A stretch of DNA of 22,930 nucleotides from an archaeon. GTDB taxonomy: Archaea > Asgardarchaeota > Hermodarchaeia > Hermodarchaeales > Hermodarchaeaceae. The translations under genes and the position numbers were made by a program. The notes beneath the pieces are model-generated. The model was not told the origin of the DNA. It searched no databases and was given only the letters and a program-made list of their open reading frames with translations. The DNA lies in assembly GCA_016550395.1 (NCBI GenBank), contig JABXGY010000072.1:1-22930 (forward strand). The letters are read 5' to 3'. Shown here one piece after another: positions 7,634 through 15,829 of the stretch (positions are counted from its first letter, which is position 1; each line of letters begins with the position of its first letter).

Positions 7634-8014
7634 TTATTCAACCTTTACAGCATTAACCACGCCGCTTTGTCCAGGTCGACTGGTCACCACAGCTTTTCCT
7701 TTCTCTGTCTCAATAATGGCGCCTTTAGTAATAATTCCCCGGCGATCAAAATCAACATCAGCAGGATTTTCTAATACCTGAATGATTCTTAATTTTTCAG
7801 ATTGCCCTGTTGCCTTATCAGTCACATTGGCAAAAGAAGCAGCGAGTAAGCGCGATTTGTAATTTCCGCCCAATGAACGTTTAATACGAAGTTTCTTTTC
7901 ACCCATGATAGTTTCGGTAGCTTGGCTACCCCTTTCGTATTTTCGGTGTTTACGTGAAATGCGGCGGCGAGCACCACTAGGATACCGTTTTGATCTACCT
8001 TGCCATAGTGGCAT
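7634..8014 (-). CDS. rps8e: Small-subunit ribosomal protein eS8 (S8e)
   Basis: Archaeal/eukaryotic 30S subunit protein that binds 16S rRNA. The N-terminus WQGRSKRYPSGARRRISRKHRKYERG is diagnostic, followed by the R-rich IKRSLGGNYKSRLLAASFANV stretch and the C-terminal beta region with DFDRRGIITKGAIIET and RPGQSGVVNA. At 126 aa it is a typical archaeal eS8. ATG 8012-8014 has an SD GAGGT (8022-8026) 7 nt upstream and a well-formed promoter further upstream. It lies alone on its strand between hypA and hypE. Confidence 0.96.
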   Translation of the reverse strand: MPLWQGRSKRYPSGARRRISRKHRKYERGSQATETIMGEKKLRIKRSLGGNYKSRLLAASFANVTDKATGQSEKLRIIQVLENPADVDFDRRGIITKGAIIETEKGKAVVTSRPGQSGVVNAVKVE

Positions 8015-8053
8015 TTTCCAAACCTCGGTTTGAGACGAGACTCCGTCAATGAG

Positions 8054-8067
8054 CTATAAAGATTTCG
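8054..8067 (-). promoter_or_regulatory. BRE/TATA promoter of rps8e
   Basis: On the minus strand CGAAAT (BRE-like) directly precedes CTTTATAG. Transcription would start near 8031, leaving a short leader that contains the GAGGT SD at 8022-8026 and the ATG at 8014. Good fit to an archaeal promoter. Confidence 0.65.
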
Positions 8068-8133
8068 CCGTATCCGATAATAGCAAAGACTTTAGGTATC
8101 TGGATTTGTGACACCTTAGAAGTAAACTAGGTT

Positions 8134-9174
8134 GTGATACCAGTGAACCCTGAAAAGACTCTTGTTGAATTAGCCCATGGAGCTGGTGGGCGTGCGATGA
8201 ATCAGTTCCTTACAGAGAGAATTTTTCCTCATTTTGCCCTTAATCGATTCAAGGGGGGAATTGGATTACCTGAAGCAGATGATGGAGCAACCATGCCATT
8301 TGACGGAAGTGAATTGGTAGTTTCTACGGATAGCCATACGGTTTCCCCATTATTTTTCCCTGGGGGCGATATTGGTAAGCTTGCTGCGGCAGGAACGATT
8401 AATGATATAGTCATGATGGGAGCCCAACCCTTGGTTATGACTAGTGCCTTAGTGATTGAGGAAGGATTCCCTATTAACGACTTAGAAAAAATTCTTGGAT
8501 CTTTAGCTGATACTGCGGCAGAAGACCATATTGCGGTGATTGCTGGTGATACTAAGGTAATGCCTCGAGGAAAATTGGATCAACTAATTATGTGCACAAC
8601 AGGACTCGGTTTAGTAGAGAAGGGAAAGGTTATCGTTGATAGCGGTGCCCAAATCGGCGATAAAATCATTATGACAGGAACTATAGGTGACCACGGAATC
8701 GCTCTCTTAGCTAATCGTGAGGGACTTTCTTTTGAAACTGACTTGACCTCTGATGTCGCACCTCTGTGGTCCTTAGTTAAACCTGTTTTAAAAATTGGAG
8801 GAATTCATGCCATGAAAGATCCAACACGTGGCGGGCTTGCAGCAGCTTTGAACGATATTGCTAAAAAATCAGGCGTAGGAATTTGGATCAATGAGAATAG
8901 CTTACCCTTTCAGAGAGAAGTATTAGCAGCAAGTCAGATGCTTGGACTTGACCCATTACAGGTGACTTGTGAGGGTAAGGCATTGATTAGTGTAGCAGAG
9001 GAAAAGGCTGATTCGGTATTGCGCACAATTCGAAAGACAAAATATGGCAAATCAGCTCAAATTATCGGAGAAGCAAAAAAGGAGCAGCAAGGTCTTGTAA
9101 TCATGAAAACTGAAGTTGGTGGTTCACGTGTTATTCAACACCCTTGGGCAGAGGCCATTCCACGTGTTTGTTAA
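8134..9174 (+). CDS. hypE: Hydrogenase maturation factor HypE (carbamoyl dehydratase)
   Basis: With HypF it makes the cyanide ligands of the NiFe active site: the C-terminal Cys accepts a carbamoyl group and ATP-dependent dehydration gives thiocyanate. The 346-residue protein begins with ELAHGAGGRAM, has the ATP-binding ADDGATMPF and VVSTDSHTVSPLFFPGGDIGKLA stretch, GTINDIVMMGA, and AGDTKVMPRG, all PurM/HypE signatures. It ends in PRVC, the conserved C-terminal tail with the catalytic cysteine, so the protein is complete and likely active. The GTG 8134 start is five to ten residues before the first conserved motif. A weak SD-like AGGT lies just upstream. Convergent with the gene at 9199. Confidence 0.96.
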   Translation: MIPVNPEKTLVELAHGAGGRAMNQFLTERIFPHFALNRFKGGIGLPEADDGATMPFDGSELVVSTDSHTVSPLFFPGGDIGKLAAAGTINDIVMMGAQPLVMTSALVIEEGFPINDLEKILGSLADTAAEDHIAVIAGDTKVMPRGKLDQLIMCTTGLGLVEKGKVIVDSGAQIGDKIIMTGTIGDHGIALLANREGLSFETDLTSDVAPLWSLVKPVLKIGGIHAMKDPTRGGLAAALNDIAKKSGVGIWINENSLPFQREVLAASQMLGLDPLQVTCEGKALISVAEEKADSVLRTIRKTKYGKSAQIIGEAKKEQQGLVIMKTEVGGSRVIQHPWAEAIPRVC

Positions 9175-9198
9175 TTTTTCAGAGCTTTGGTCTCATCA

Positions 9199-9672
9199 TT
9201 AATGAATTTGTATTAAAGTTTCTCCGAAAATTTGTTTAATTTGCTCACTTAAATCTGGAGCACATATTGCAGCGGGTTGTGGTTTGTCGAGCTTGCCTTT
9301 ATATTTGGTTAGAAATAGTTGCGTGATACGTTTAGCAACTTTTTCAATCAGGATTGGATTGAAGTTTTTAGCACTACAAATAACAAGTAACCCATGCTGT
9401 AACGGATGAAACGTATATTGACAAGGCTCTGTTGTAACAGTTTCAATTTGACCATCAGTCACTTCTTTTGCGAAAAGAGACAGGGCAATAAAGAATCCAC
9501 CAAGTATTGCTGGATCGGGTTGAACATTATCCTTTTTAAAAACCTGATAGAAAAAGGGACAACCAGACTCTCGAAGAATGAATAGTGAATAGATTCCATT
9601 TAGCACGACTGTTTCGGATTTTTCCCTTTCAGAAGTACAATGCAAGAGGGAGGGGCGGGTGAATCGTACCAC
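9199..9672 (-). CDS. Uncharacterised protein, possible longin-like fold
   Basis: A 157-residue protein with no family I can name firmly. From about residue 24 it reads as a profilin-like/longin pattern: a first strand with GIYSLFILRESGCPFFYQ, a helix with ILGGFFIALSLFAKEV, strands with YTFHPLQHGLLVICSAK, and an amphipathic helix IEKVAKRITQLFLTKY. Longin and roadblock domains share such a fold and are partners of small GTPases, which suits the roadblock/GTPase cluster nearby; this is inference. GTG 9670-9672 is supported by GAGG 8 nt upstream. A second GTG at 9606, right before the first strand, is an alternative. It follows scpB on the same strand but has its own TATA elements. Confidence 0.55.
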   Translation of the reverse strand: MVRFTRPSLLHCTSEREKSETVVLNGIYSLFILRESGCPFFYQVFKKDNVQPDPAILGGFFIALSLFAKEVTDGQIETVTTEPCQYTFHPLQHGLLVICSAKNFNPILIEKVAKRITQLFLTKYKGKLDKPQPAAICAPDLSEQIKQIFGETLIQIH

Positions 9673-9709
9673 ACTAAGAGCCTCATTTCTTTTTAACTCT
9701 CATTTGATT

Positions 9710-9728
9710 GATATAACCAGATATAAAC
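9710..9728 (-). promoter_or_regulatory. Tandem TATA elements upstream of the longin-like gene
   Basis: Two TATA-like boxes, GTTATATC (9710-9717) and GTTTATATC (9720-9728), lie 10 bases apart on the minus strand. Transcription would start near 9687-9698, just before the GAGG SD (9681-9684) and the GTG at 9672. The duplication may give two start sites. Confidence 0.5.
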
Positions 9729-9782
9729 TCGTAGAGTGAGAGAGCAAAAACTTCGGCATACAGACAGTAGTCTTAATTACAT

Positions 9783-10334
9783 TTACAGATTCTTAGAAGC
9801 ATTCGCTAATTCTGATTGCTCAATTCGAATTTGTCGAACCATTCTTTTTAATTGGCCTTTGAGTTTGTCGATATCATAATCGAATCCAAAATAATCTGCG
9901 AACATCTCAGTTGTAGAAAGTTCCTTTGTTCGTCCTACTGGAGTCGCCTCAATAAACCCATGTGCTTCTAGGTTTTTGATGTGCTTATAGCTATGGGACC
10001 CACGGTACAAGACAACATTAGATTGTAAAATCGGCTGCGAAAGGGCGATATATATGAGAGTTTTTAGTTCTCCTAGAGCGAGAAGTCCCTGTGGAGCCAG
10101 TTCTCCAACTTGTTCACTTAATTGAGGATCTAATTGCAGTACGAATCGTTGGCGAGGGAGACGTACAATTTCAAGAGCCCCTGAACGCTTTGAATAGTCG
10201 TCGATAAGCTGTTGGACAACATCACGTACTTTTTTTAATGTAGGAATTTGTGTGACTTTCTGGATATCATGAATTGTGAGCGGGCGCCCCGAGATATAGA
10301 GTGCAGCTTCAACCAAACGTGATTCCTTATCCAC
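9783..10334 (-). CDS. scpB: Segregation and condensation protein ScpB
   Basis: Winged-helix KITE subunit that dimerises and binds ScpA in the SMC-ScpAB condensin. The EAALYISGRPLTI segment at the start, a central ALEIVRLPRQRFVLQL strand pair, then ELKTLIYIALSQPILQSNVVLYRG, SYKHIKNLEAHGFI, and GRTKELSTTEMFADYFG match ScpB. I choose GTG 10332-10334 (183 aa) because GGAGG at 10344-10348 is 9 nt upstream and the start overlaps the scpA stop by 8 nt. ATG 10367 and ATG 10352 are in frame but the SD would lie after them. Order smc-scpA-scpB indicates one complex, with translational coupling of scpA and scpB. Confidence 0.92.
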   Translation of the reverse strand: MDKESRLVEAALYISGRPLTIHDIQKVTQIPTLKKVRDVVQQLIDDYSKRSGALEIVRLPRQRFVLQLDPQLSEQVGELAPQGLLALGELKTLIYIALSQPILQSNVVLYRGSHSYKHIKNLEAHGFIEATPVGRTKELSTTEMFADYFGFDYDIDKLKGQLKRMVRQIRIEQSELANASKNL

Positions 10335-11016
10335 CCACCACGCCCTCCTCATAGGTGGGCTTTTCAACCCAAATCATTATGTCTCCATATTGCTGATCTT
10401 GGGTGATACGTACCTTTCCTTCACTCATCAGATATAACAAGCTTAGAAAAACTCGAATTATCTCAATAACTGGCATTCTTCGGACAAAATCAAAAAATGA
10501 GATAGGAGTACCATCATGAGCGGTCTCACATAATTGGATGTATAGTTGTTTCATTGATTTGGTTAATTCAACATGCGTGATATCTAGTTGCGGAATTAGT
10601 GATGGTATGATAGCGCTTTTTTTACGCTTTCGCGAATACCTCTTTGGTGGATAAATCAACTCACGGAGGGCTTCAACGAATTCCGCTGAGGATGTCTGTC
10701 GAATTCGTAGTCGAAAGGGAGGACGTATTGGTGGAAGGAAGATGTCTTCTTCGATGACTCGGATGATTTCTTCTTCTTCCCGACCAAATTCGAGTAAATA
10801 TTCGGTTTTCAAACGGAGAAGGATCGCAGCGGAAAGAAGCGCACGACCACAAATACGAAAATCAATGTATTCCTCAGTAAGTAAACGACCAATAAACCCA
10901 TTGACAAGCTCGGCTAAGTCGAGTTCCCAGGGACTTATCCTCTGTAACTCAAGGATATCGGTAAGGACTCGCCAGGGTTGATGGAACCAAAATGGCTCTG
11001 AACTACTTTCTGTCAC
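10327..11016 (-). CDS. scpA: Segregation and condensation protein ScpA (kleisin)
   Basis: Kleisin that closes the SMC ring by joining the neck of one SMC to the head of the other and recruiting ScpB. The 229-residue protein has the N-terminal kleisin features: WRVLTDILELQRISPWELDLAELV, then ICGRALLSAAILLRLKTEYLL, an acidic linker, and a C-terminal winged helix (ISFFDFVRRMPVIEIIRVFLSLLYLMSEGKV, then IMIWVEKP). Start GTG 11014-11016 lies a few residues before the conserved region. It is 130 bases downstream of smc; that gap is AT-rich and holds a short inverted repeat (11113-11126) but no convincing promoter. Confidence 0.9.
   Translation of the reverse strand: MTESSSEPFWFHQPWRVLTDILELQRISPWELDLAELVNGFIGRLLTEEYIDFRICGRALLSAAILLRLKTEYLLEFGREEEEIIRVIEEDIFLPPIRPPFRLRIRQTSSAEFVEALRELIYPPKRYSRKRKKSAIIPSLIPQLDITHVELTKSMKQLYIQLCETAHDGTPISFFDFVRRMPVIEIIRVFLSLLYLMSEGKVRITQDQQYGDIMIWVEKPTYEEGVVGG
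10344..10348 (-). promoter_or_regulatory. SD that decides the scpB start
   Basis: GGAGG on the minus strand within the 3' end of scpA lies 9 nt before GTG 10332-10334. It favours the short scpB start over the two upstream in-frame ATG codons. Confidence 0.6.
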
Positions 11017-11146
11017 CAGTGACTCTTCTCCGAGGAATAAATCGATGTTTTAATTTGGGGTTATGTGGGGATTGCATACCTAATAAAATGATGTATTATC
11101 GATTCTAAAAGGTAACCTGATTAGGTTCTTCATGAATTTCTATGTT

Positions 11147-14100
11147 TTAGGTTTTTCCTTCAATCATCAACAATCCCTCTTCAAATTTCACAGAAAAGAC
11201 TTGTGATATACCATCAACCATAGCGACACCCAATAGGGTCCGGGCCAGTCTTATCGTGATCTCGTTATGGGAGATTATTATAAACTGAGAGTTTTGGGAG
11301 AGATTTTCGATAAGTTTTGCCACTCGATCGGCGTTGTTGGGATCAAGTGCCTCATCAATCTCATCAAGGAAGTAGAAAGGTGCAGGTTGATGGAGTTGTA
11401 GTGCAAACATGAAAGTTAATGCAGTGAGGGCTTTTTCTCCACCAGATAATGCATCAAGATACTGAATGCGCTTTCCAGCTGGTCGCACGCGCATTCGTAT
11501 CCCGCCAAGAAATGGATTTTCTGGGTTTTCCAACTCAAGTTGGCCTTCGCCATTGGTGAGTTGTTGGTATACATCAGTGAAATTGTGTGAGATGCTGTTA
11601 AAGGCGGTCATAAATACACGGAATTTTTCTTCTTCCGCTCTTCGCATTGCGTCAAGAATAGCCTCTCGTTCCTCTCGGATCCGACGTTCTTTTTCTAGGA
11701 TTTCGTCAAAGGCGTGACGAATTTCATCGAAGCGTTCGACTGCTTTTTGGTTTATGAGACCAAGTTGTTCCCGTTCCTGTTGTAAGTTCGACATTTCTCT
11801 TCGAATGCTATGCACAGTTGAAGGTTCAATGGGTATAGCCGGTGGTTCCAAATCACTAACCTTTTCCTTTTGGACAGTATAGCGTTCTTCCCAATGTTCT
11901 ATCCGCCCTTCAATTTTTGATCGATCCATTTTTTCTTCATTGATGTTATCAAATAGATCGTCAATCGTGACAGTTAATCGACGGCTTTCTGCTTCGCTTT
12001 CAGAGATATGATTTTCAAGATCAAGAATCTGTTTCTCTAATTTTTCATTGATGGTTTCTAATGAAGTCAATTCCAATTGACTTCGCTGGATTTCTTTTTC
12101 ATTTAATTCAAACTCATTAGTCGTTTGTTCCAATTCACTTTTAGTATTAGCAAGATCGTGTGATATCCGGGAAATTTCTCTTTTTGTGTTTCTTGCTTCA
12201 CTTGTTTTTTCTGTTAACTCTAGTTGAGTTTCACGAAGTTGAGATTCCAACGCATCGAGTTCAGAACGAAGTTTTGTAAGATTGGGATCGAGACTACTTC
12301 GTTCTATATCAGAAAGGTTTTGCTGCAATTCTTCACGTTTTCGCGTGAGTTCATCAATTTCTAATTGCGTGGATTGAAGTTTTTCATCCAATGTGATTTT
12401 AGCTTTTTCATCTCCTTTCAAGGATTCATGCAGCTTCGCAATACTTGATTTGAAAGTTTGAAGTGATGCTTCTTGTTCTGTAACAACTTCAGTTGCTTGA
12501 TCTTTCCTAACTTGTAACTTTTCAGCAACTTTTTGCTTTTCTCGAATTTGATCAACGAGTTGTGTAAGTTTTTCCTGCCTTTGATGATATTCACGTTCAG
12601 TTTTTGCTTGTAACGTCCGTAACTCTTTGAGTTTTTTCTGTAACTCAGGAATTCGAGCCTCCTCTTCGAGGGTCAGCGATGAGATACCCTTGAAATAGCC
12701 TCCAGTGATCGTTCGATTCGGCTCTACCACGTCGCCATCAATGGTGATTTTTCTAATTCCTGGGGCTGTAATGTTCCGCGCAACTTTTAGATCTTTAACA
12801 ATTAGCGTACGACCAAATACAAATTCAAAAGCGGGACGGTACTGTTCATCAAATTTAAGCAACTCCAGTGCATTTCCTACAACGCCTTTTTGCCGCTTCT
12901 TGTAAGTATAGGTATCTGTTTTGATAGATTGGAGTGGGATGAAGGAAACCCGACCCAAGCGATTCTTTTTCAAATGTTCAATGCATTTAGTTGCAGTGTC
13001 TTCATTATCCACAACCACGAAATCTAATCGACTTCCGCCTGCAACCTCAAGTGCAGTTGCATATTCTGTTGAAGTTTTTCCCAGGCTGCTTAAGGTCCCA
13101 AAAACTCCTGAAAGTTTCTCATCATTCACATATTTCATAACTGCATCTGTTGCAGCCTTTCGTGTGAACCCATACTTTTTGAATTCACGAATTGTCTTTA
13201 AACGTGTCTGCGCTTCTAACAACTCTTCTTTAGAATCCTGAATGAGTTTTATCAGTTCTTCTTGACTATTCTGTTTCTCTAGAACCGATGTTTGTAGTTC
13301 TTCCTGCTGCGTATTGAGTAAATTTACTTCTGATTGGATAGTCTGTAGTTCCTTTTCGACGCTTTGAAGATCGGTTTGTGCTTCTAACAAGGTGCGTTCT
13401 TGTTGAGGTAGGAACCTGTAGCTTTCGTCAATTTGTAGTTTAAGGTTATTAATCCCTGTGTCTGAGACTCGGCTTAATGCGGAAATCTCACCAAGCTCAC
13501 TTTTCTTTTTCTCAATTACATCAGTCAGTGTTAGAATTTGTTCTCTTAAAGAAAGGTATTCTGTATCAGGTAAAGATGTTTGATCTGAGAGTGCTGATAG
13601 CCTAGAACGGATTGGTGAAACTTGTTCTGAGAACAAAGCCTCTTGTGATTTGAGCGCTGTAATTTCCGTTTCAAGATTATTATTTATTGATTTTTGTTCA
13701 GCTTCTTGGGATTCAAGATGAGTAGTACTTGAGGAGATTAAATCTATCTGTTTAGATATTTTTTCCGATGTCAGCTGTAATCCTTTTAAGATTTCACGGA
13801 GTCGGGTAGCTTCAATCTCTTTCTGGTGTAATTGTTGATCCAAGTCCTTGATTTGTGCAGCTCCGTTTTGGATACTTTCTTCTAGTTCTAATTTTCGATT
13901 CCTGGCTTCTGACCTTTGGGCTTCTAATTCTTCGATTCTACTGGTAAAGGCGGCATATTCCTCTTTCATGCTATTCAATCGTTGTTCAATTCTAGCAAGT
14001 TCTGCGAAGACTAAATCCCTTTCCAAGTGAGTAAGTTTATCTGTTATTTCGCGCCAACGAAGTGCATCTTTTCGATCCTTTTCAAGTCGAGTATATTCTT

Positions 14101-14704
14101 GACGTATTTCCTCTGTCCGCATTTGGACCATTTTCAGATTTTGATCAACTTTGACTAATTCACTTTCGATTTGTTGTTTCTTCTCGTCAAAGACTGAAAT
14201 ACCTGCCACGCCTTCTACAATCTGTCGTATTTCTGTCGTTGTCATGCTGATGATATTGGCTAATTCATTTTGCATCACGATATTGTGTCCTTCTGGATGT
14301 AACCCTGCTACGGCGATTGTGTCGAGCATTTCAGTCCGAGTAACTCGCCTGCCTCCTATTCGATAGGAGCTTATACCGCTTTCGTCTACTTCTCGGCTAA
14401 TTGTAACATCATCAGCATCTATTGGAAAATGCCGGTCTGCATTATCAAAAACTAGGCTTATCCGACATAATTTCGCAGGGGATTTCTCAGCCCCGCCATT
14501 AAATAAGAGGGAAGCAAAATTCTCCGCGCGGAGTGACTTACTACTTAATCGCCCCAATACAAAACATACAGCGTCTAAGATATTGCTTTTCCCACATCCA
14601 TTTTCGCCAACAATAGCAGTAAAACCTGGGGTAAGGTTGATGTTGGTTTTTCGTGGACTGAAACTTTTGAACCCTTGAATTGAAATTTGCCGAATGAAAG
14701 CCAC
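11147..14704 (-). CDS. smc: Chromosome segregation/condensation ATPase SMC
   Basis: Full-length SMC of 1185 aa that compacts and segregates chromosomes by ATP-driven DNA loop extrusion with ScpA/ScpB. The N-terminal head has GFKSF and the Walker A GENGCGKSN (residues 33-41). Two long coiled coils flank a hinge at about residues 510-675 (LSGVFGTLSSLGKTSTEYATA, then ALEVAGGSRLDFVVVDN, ending in ITGGYFKG). The C-terminal head has the ABC signature LSGGEKALTALTFMFAL (about 1085) and Walker B FYFLDEIDEALD (about 1110), followed by the ISHNEITIRLA switch region. The GTG 14702-14704 start matches the family N-terminus and lies about 26-28 nt from a TATA box, so the mRNA may be leaderless. Upstream on the same strand is a roadblock gene. 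Confidence 0.97.
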   Translation of the reverse strand: MAFIRQISIQGFKSFSPRKTNINLTPGFTAIVGENGCGKSNILDAVCFVLGRLSSKSLRAENFASLLFNGGAEKSPAKLCRISLVFDNADRHFPIDADDVTISREVDESGISSYRIGGRRVTRTEMLDTIAVAGLHPEGHNIVMQNELANIISMTTTEIRQIVEGVAGISVFDEKKQQIESELVKVDQNLKMVQMRTEEIRQEYTRLEKDRKDALRWREITDKLTHLERDLVFAELARIEQRLNSMKEEYAAFTSRIEELEAQRSEARNRKLELEESIQNGAAQIKDLDQQLHQKEIEATRLREILKGLQLTSEKISKQIDLISSSTTHLESQEAEQKSINNNLETEITALKSQEALFSEQVSPIRSRLSALSDQTSLPDTEYLSLREQILTLTDVIEKKKSELGEISALSRVSDTGINNLKLQIDESYRFLPQQERTLLEAQTDLQSVEKELQTIQSEVNLLNTQQEELQTSVLEKQNSQEELIKLIQDSKEELLEAQTRLKTIREFKKYGFTRKAATDAVMKYVNDEKLSGVFGTLSSLGKTSTEYATALEVAGGSRLDFVVVDNEDTATKCIEHLKKNRLGRVSFIPLQSIKTDTYTYKKRQKGVVGNALELLKFDEQYRPAFEFVFGRTLIVKDLKVARNITAPGIRKITIDGDVVEPNRTITGGYFKGISSLTLEEEARIPELQKKLKELRTLQAKTEREYHQRQEKLTQLVDQIREKQKVAEKLQVRKDQATEVVTEQEASLQTFKSSIAKLHESLKGDEKAKITLDEKLQSTQLEIDELTRKREELQQNLSDIERSSLDPNLTKLRSELDALESQLRETQLELTEKTSEARNTKREISRISHDLANTKSELEQTTNEFELNEKEIQRSQLELTSLETINEKLEKQILDLENHISESEAESRRLTVTIDDLFDNINEEKMDRSKIEGRIEHWEERYTVQKEKVSDLEPPAIPIEPSTVHSIRREMSNLQQEREQLGLINQKAVERFDEIRHAFDEILEKERRIREEREAILDAMRRAEEEKFRVFMTAFNSISHNFTDVYQQLTNGEGQLELENPENPFLGGIRMRVRPAGKRIQYLDALSGGEKALTALTFMFALQLHQPAPFYFLDEIDEALDPNNADRVAKLIENLSQNSQFIIISHNEITIRLARTLLGVAMVDGISQVFSVKFEEGLLMIEGKT

Positions 14705-14726
14705 GAGAAAAACGCCTACCCACTAA

Positions 14727-14736
14727 CTTTTATATC
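14727..14736 (-). promoter_or_regulatory. TATA box of smc
   Basis: GATATAAAAG on the minus strand is centred about 28 nt before the GTG of smc. This distance puts the transcription start at or next to the start codon, suggesting a leaderless mRNA; no SD is present. Confidence 0.6.
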
Positions 14737-14850
14737 TTAGTCAAACGCGGCAACAGATGTAAATACCACTACAAAAAGGTCTCGAAATCACTTTTTTCAA
14801 TAATTTTATCAGGAGTTTTTCCTGGTCTAACACACTGAAAAGAAAGTTTC

Positions 14851-15216
14851 TTATTCTTTAGAAATTTTTTCGACAGCAGCTCGAAGACTTCGGATAATAA
14901 GACCTAAGCTTGCTGCGGCATCTTTACCGGCGATGGCAACAATCATAGTTTTTGAAGCCGTTACTGCTACTGTATAACCCTTGTTCGTTTCTAGGTACAT
15001 AGCTTGTGTTGACCCTTGGTCAACAGCTTTATTCACATTCTTTGTTTCTTTCAAAACGGTAACAATACTAGAAACAATTGCATTGTGATCCGTTTCCCTT
15101 AATGTCTGTCCAGCGACAACTTTCCCAGAACTAGAAGCAGTAATTATGCCCTCAAGTTCAGGAATAGTATCCATGATTTCAGCGAGAATCTTTTCGACCT
15201 CTTTCTTACCTAGCAT
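14851..15216 (-). CDS. Roadblock/LC7 domain protein 1
   Basis: Small roadblock (MglB/LC7-type) protein, expected to dimerise and act as regulator or anchor of a small GTPase. Helix EVEKILAEIMDTIPELE is followed by the strand pair GIITASSSGKVVAGQTL, a helix with IVSSIVTVLKETKNV, strands AMYLETNKGYTVAVTASKTMIVAIAG, and the final helix ASLGLIIRSLRAAVEKI. ATG 15214-15216 (121 aa) has a GGGTG about 8 nt upstream and fits the domain boundary; in-frame starts at 15231 and 15270 exist, but the latter would precede the predicted transcription start. It lies divergent from roadblock 2 and upstream of smc on the same strand. Confidence 0.85.
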   Translation of the reverse strand: MLGKKEVEKILAEIMDTIPELEGIITASSSGKVVAGQTLRETDHNAIVSSIVTVLKETKNVNKAVDQGSTQAMYLETNKGYTVAVTASKTMIVAIAGKDAAASLGLIIRSLRAAVEKISKE

Positions 15217-15282
15217 GAAAGCCACACCCATCGCCAGGGAAATATGGCAATTACCTCGTACGATAAACAAGCATTGGTCTCT

Positions 15283-15293
15283 GTATTTAAAAA
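15283..15293 (-). promoter_or_regulatory. TATA element of roadblock gene 1
   Basis: TTTTTAAATAC on the minus strand predicts transcription from about 15262. This leaves the starts at 15231 and 15216 inside the mRNA and excludes the furthest upstream start at 15270. Confidence 0.45.
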
Positions 15294-15362
15294 CTGTGCG
15301 CAGATAGAGTGAACTCGATAGATTTTTTCAAAAAGTCTTGTACAACTCCGAACAAGAGGGAA

Positions 15363-15398
15363 CTTTTATAACTTCTATAAGAGACCACTAGTCAGTGG
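15363..15398 (+). promoter_or_regulatory. Promoter and operator-like repeat of roadblock gene 2
   Basis: Two TATA-like boxes (CTTTTATA at 15363-15370 and TTCTATAA at 15373-15380) are followed by an inverted repeat CCACT-AGTC-AGTGG (15385-15398) at the expected transcription start. A protein bound there could block initiation. SD GGAG (15410-15413) lies 4 nt before the ATG. Confidence 0.45.
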
Positions 15399-15417
15399 CT
15401 AGAGAGCGTGGAGTACA

Positions 15418-15705
15418 ATGATTGGCGGAAAAGCATTGAAAGATTCACTCAAACGCCTCGGTGCACATGAAGGTGTTCGCGGCGTGATTATTACGAATAT
15501 GGAAGGTCTACCAATCAGCTCCAATCTTAATGCAGAAACAACTGAAGTCATCTCTGCACTCGTAACATCATTAGTCGGAAAAGCAAAACGTGTTGTCGAC
15601 GAACTAGGTGAAGGCGGCATGAACTTTCTCACAATTTCAACCCCTAAAGGAGAAGTTATGGTCGCTCCAGAAGAAGATTATATACTCATCGTACTTCGGG
15701 GATAA
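15418..15705 (+). CDS. Roadblock/LC7 domain protein 2 (minimal)
   Basis: A minimal roadblock domain of 95 aa with nothing added. It has helix ALKDSLKRLGAHEGVR, strands GVIITNMEGLPISSNL, helix EVISALVTSLVGKAKRVVDELGEGGM, and strands FLTISTPKGEVMVAPEEDYILIVL. It ends after the last strand, so the C-terminal helix present in the other paralogues is missing or very short. The VIITNMEGLPISS hairpin resembles eukaryotic and bacterial LC7/MglB proteins. ATG 15418 has GGAG 4 nt upstream. It is followed by 124 bases without a gene that contain the promoter of the next roadblock gene. Likely partner: the GTPase at 16346. Confidence 0.87.
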   Translation: MIGGKALKDSLKRLGAHEGVRGVIITNMEGLPISSNLNAETTEVISALVTSLVGKAKRVVDELGEGGMNFLTISTPKGEVMVAPEEDYILIVLRG

Positions 15706-15772
15706 TACAACAGCTAACCCTACCCCCTCGAAAACACATCAACCCCCAATAGCCCACGTTCTTCCACACAAA

Positions 15773-15780
15773 AGATATAA
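15773..15780 (+). promoter_or_regulatory. TATA box of the roadblock 3-GTPase-roadblock 4 unit
   Basis: AGATATAA preceded by an A-rich BRE-like stretch predicts a start near 15802, about 28 nt before the TTG of roadblock 3. The 124-base gap around it (15706-15829) is otherwise C-rich on this strand and holds nothing else I can identify. Confidence 0.5.
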
Positions 15781-15829
15781 GCTGCCCCTCAAATGGTAAC
15801 TCTTGCAAGCTTGGTGAAAGGGATCAACC

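Noticed and set aside
11113..11126. Inverted repeat AACCT-GATT-AGGTT after smc as a terminator
   Set aside because: The stem is only 5 bp and only four T follow on the minus strand, too weak to claim termination before scpA.
12705..13241. Plus-strand open frames within smc
   Set aside because: They are low-complexity Ser/Phe-rich antisense shadows of the coiled-coil and hinge coding sequence.
14810..14824. Hairpin CAGGA...TCCTG after roadblock gene 1 as a terminator
   Set aside because: Only 5 bp, and no T-tract follows on the minus strand.
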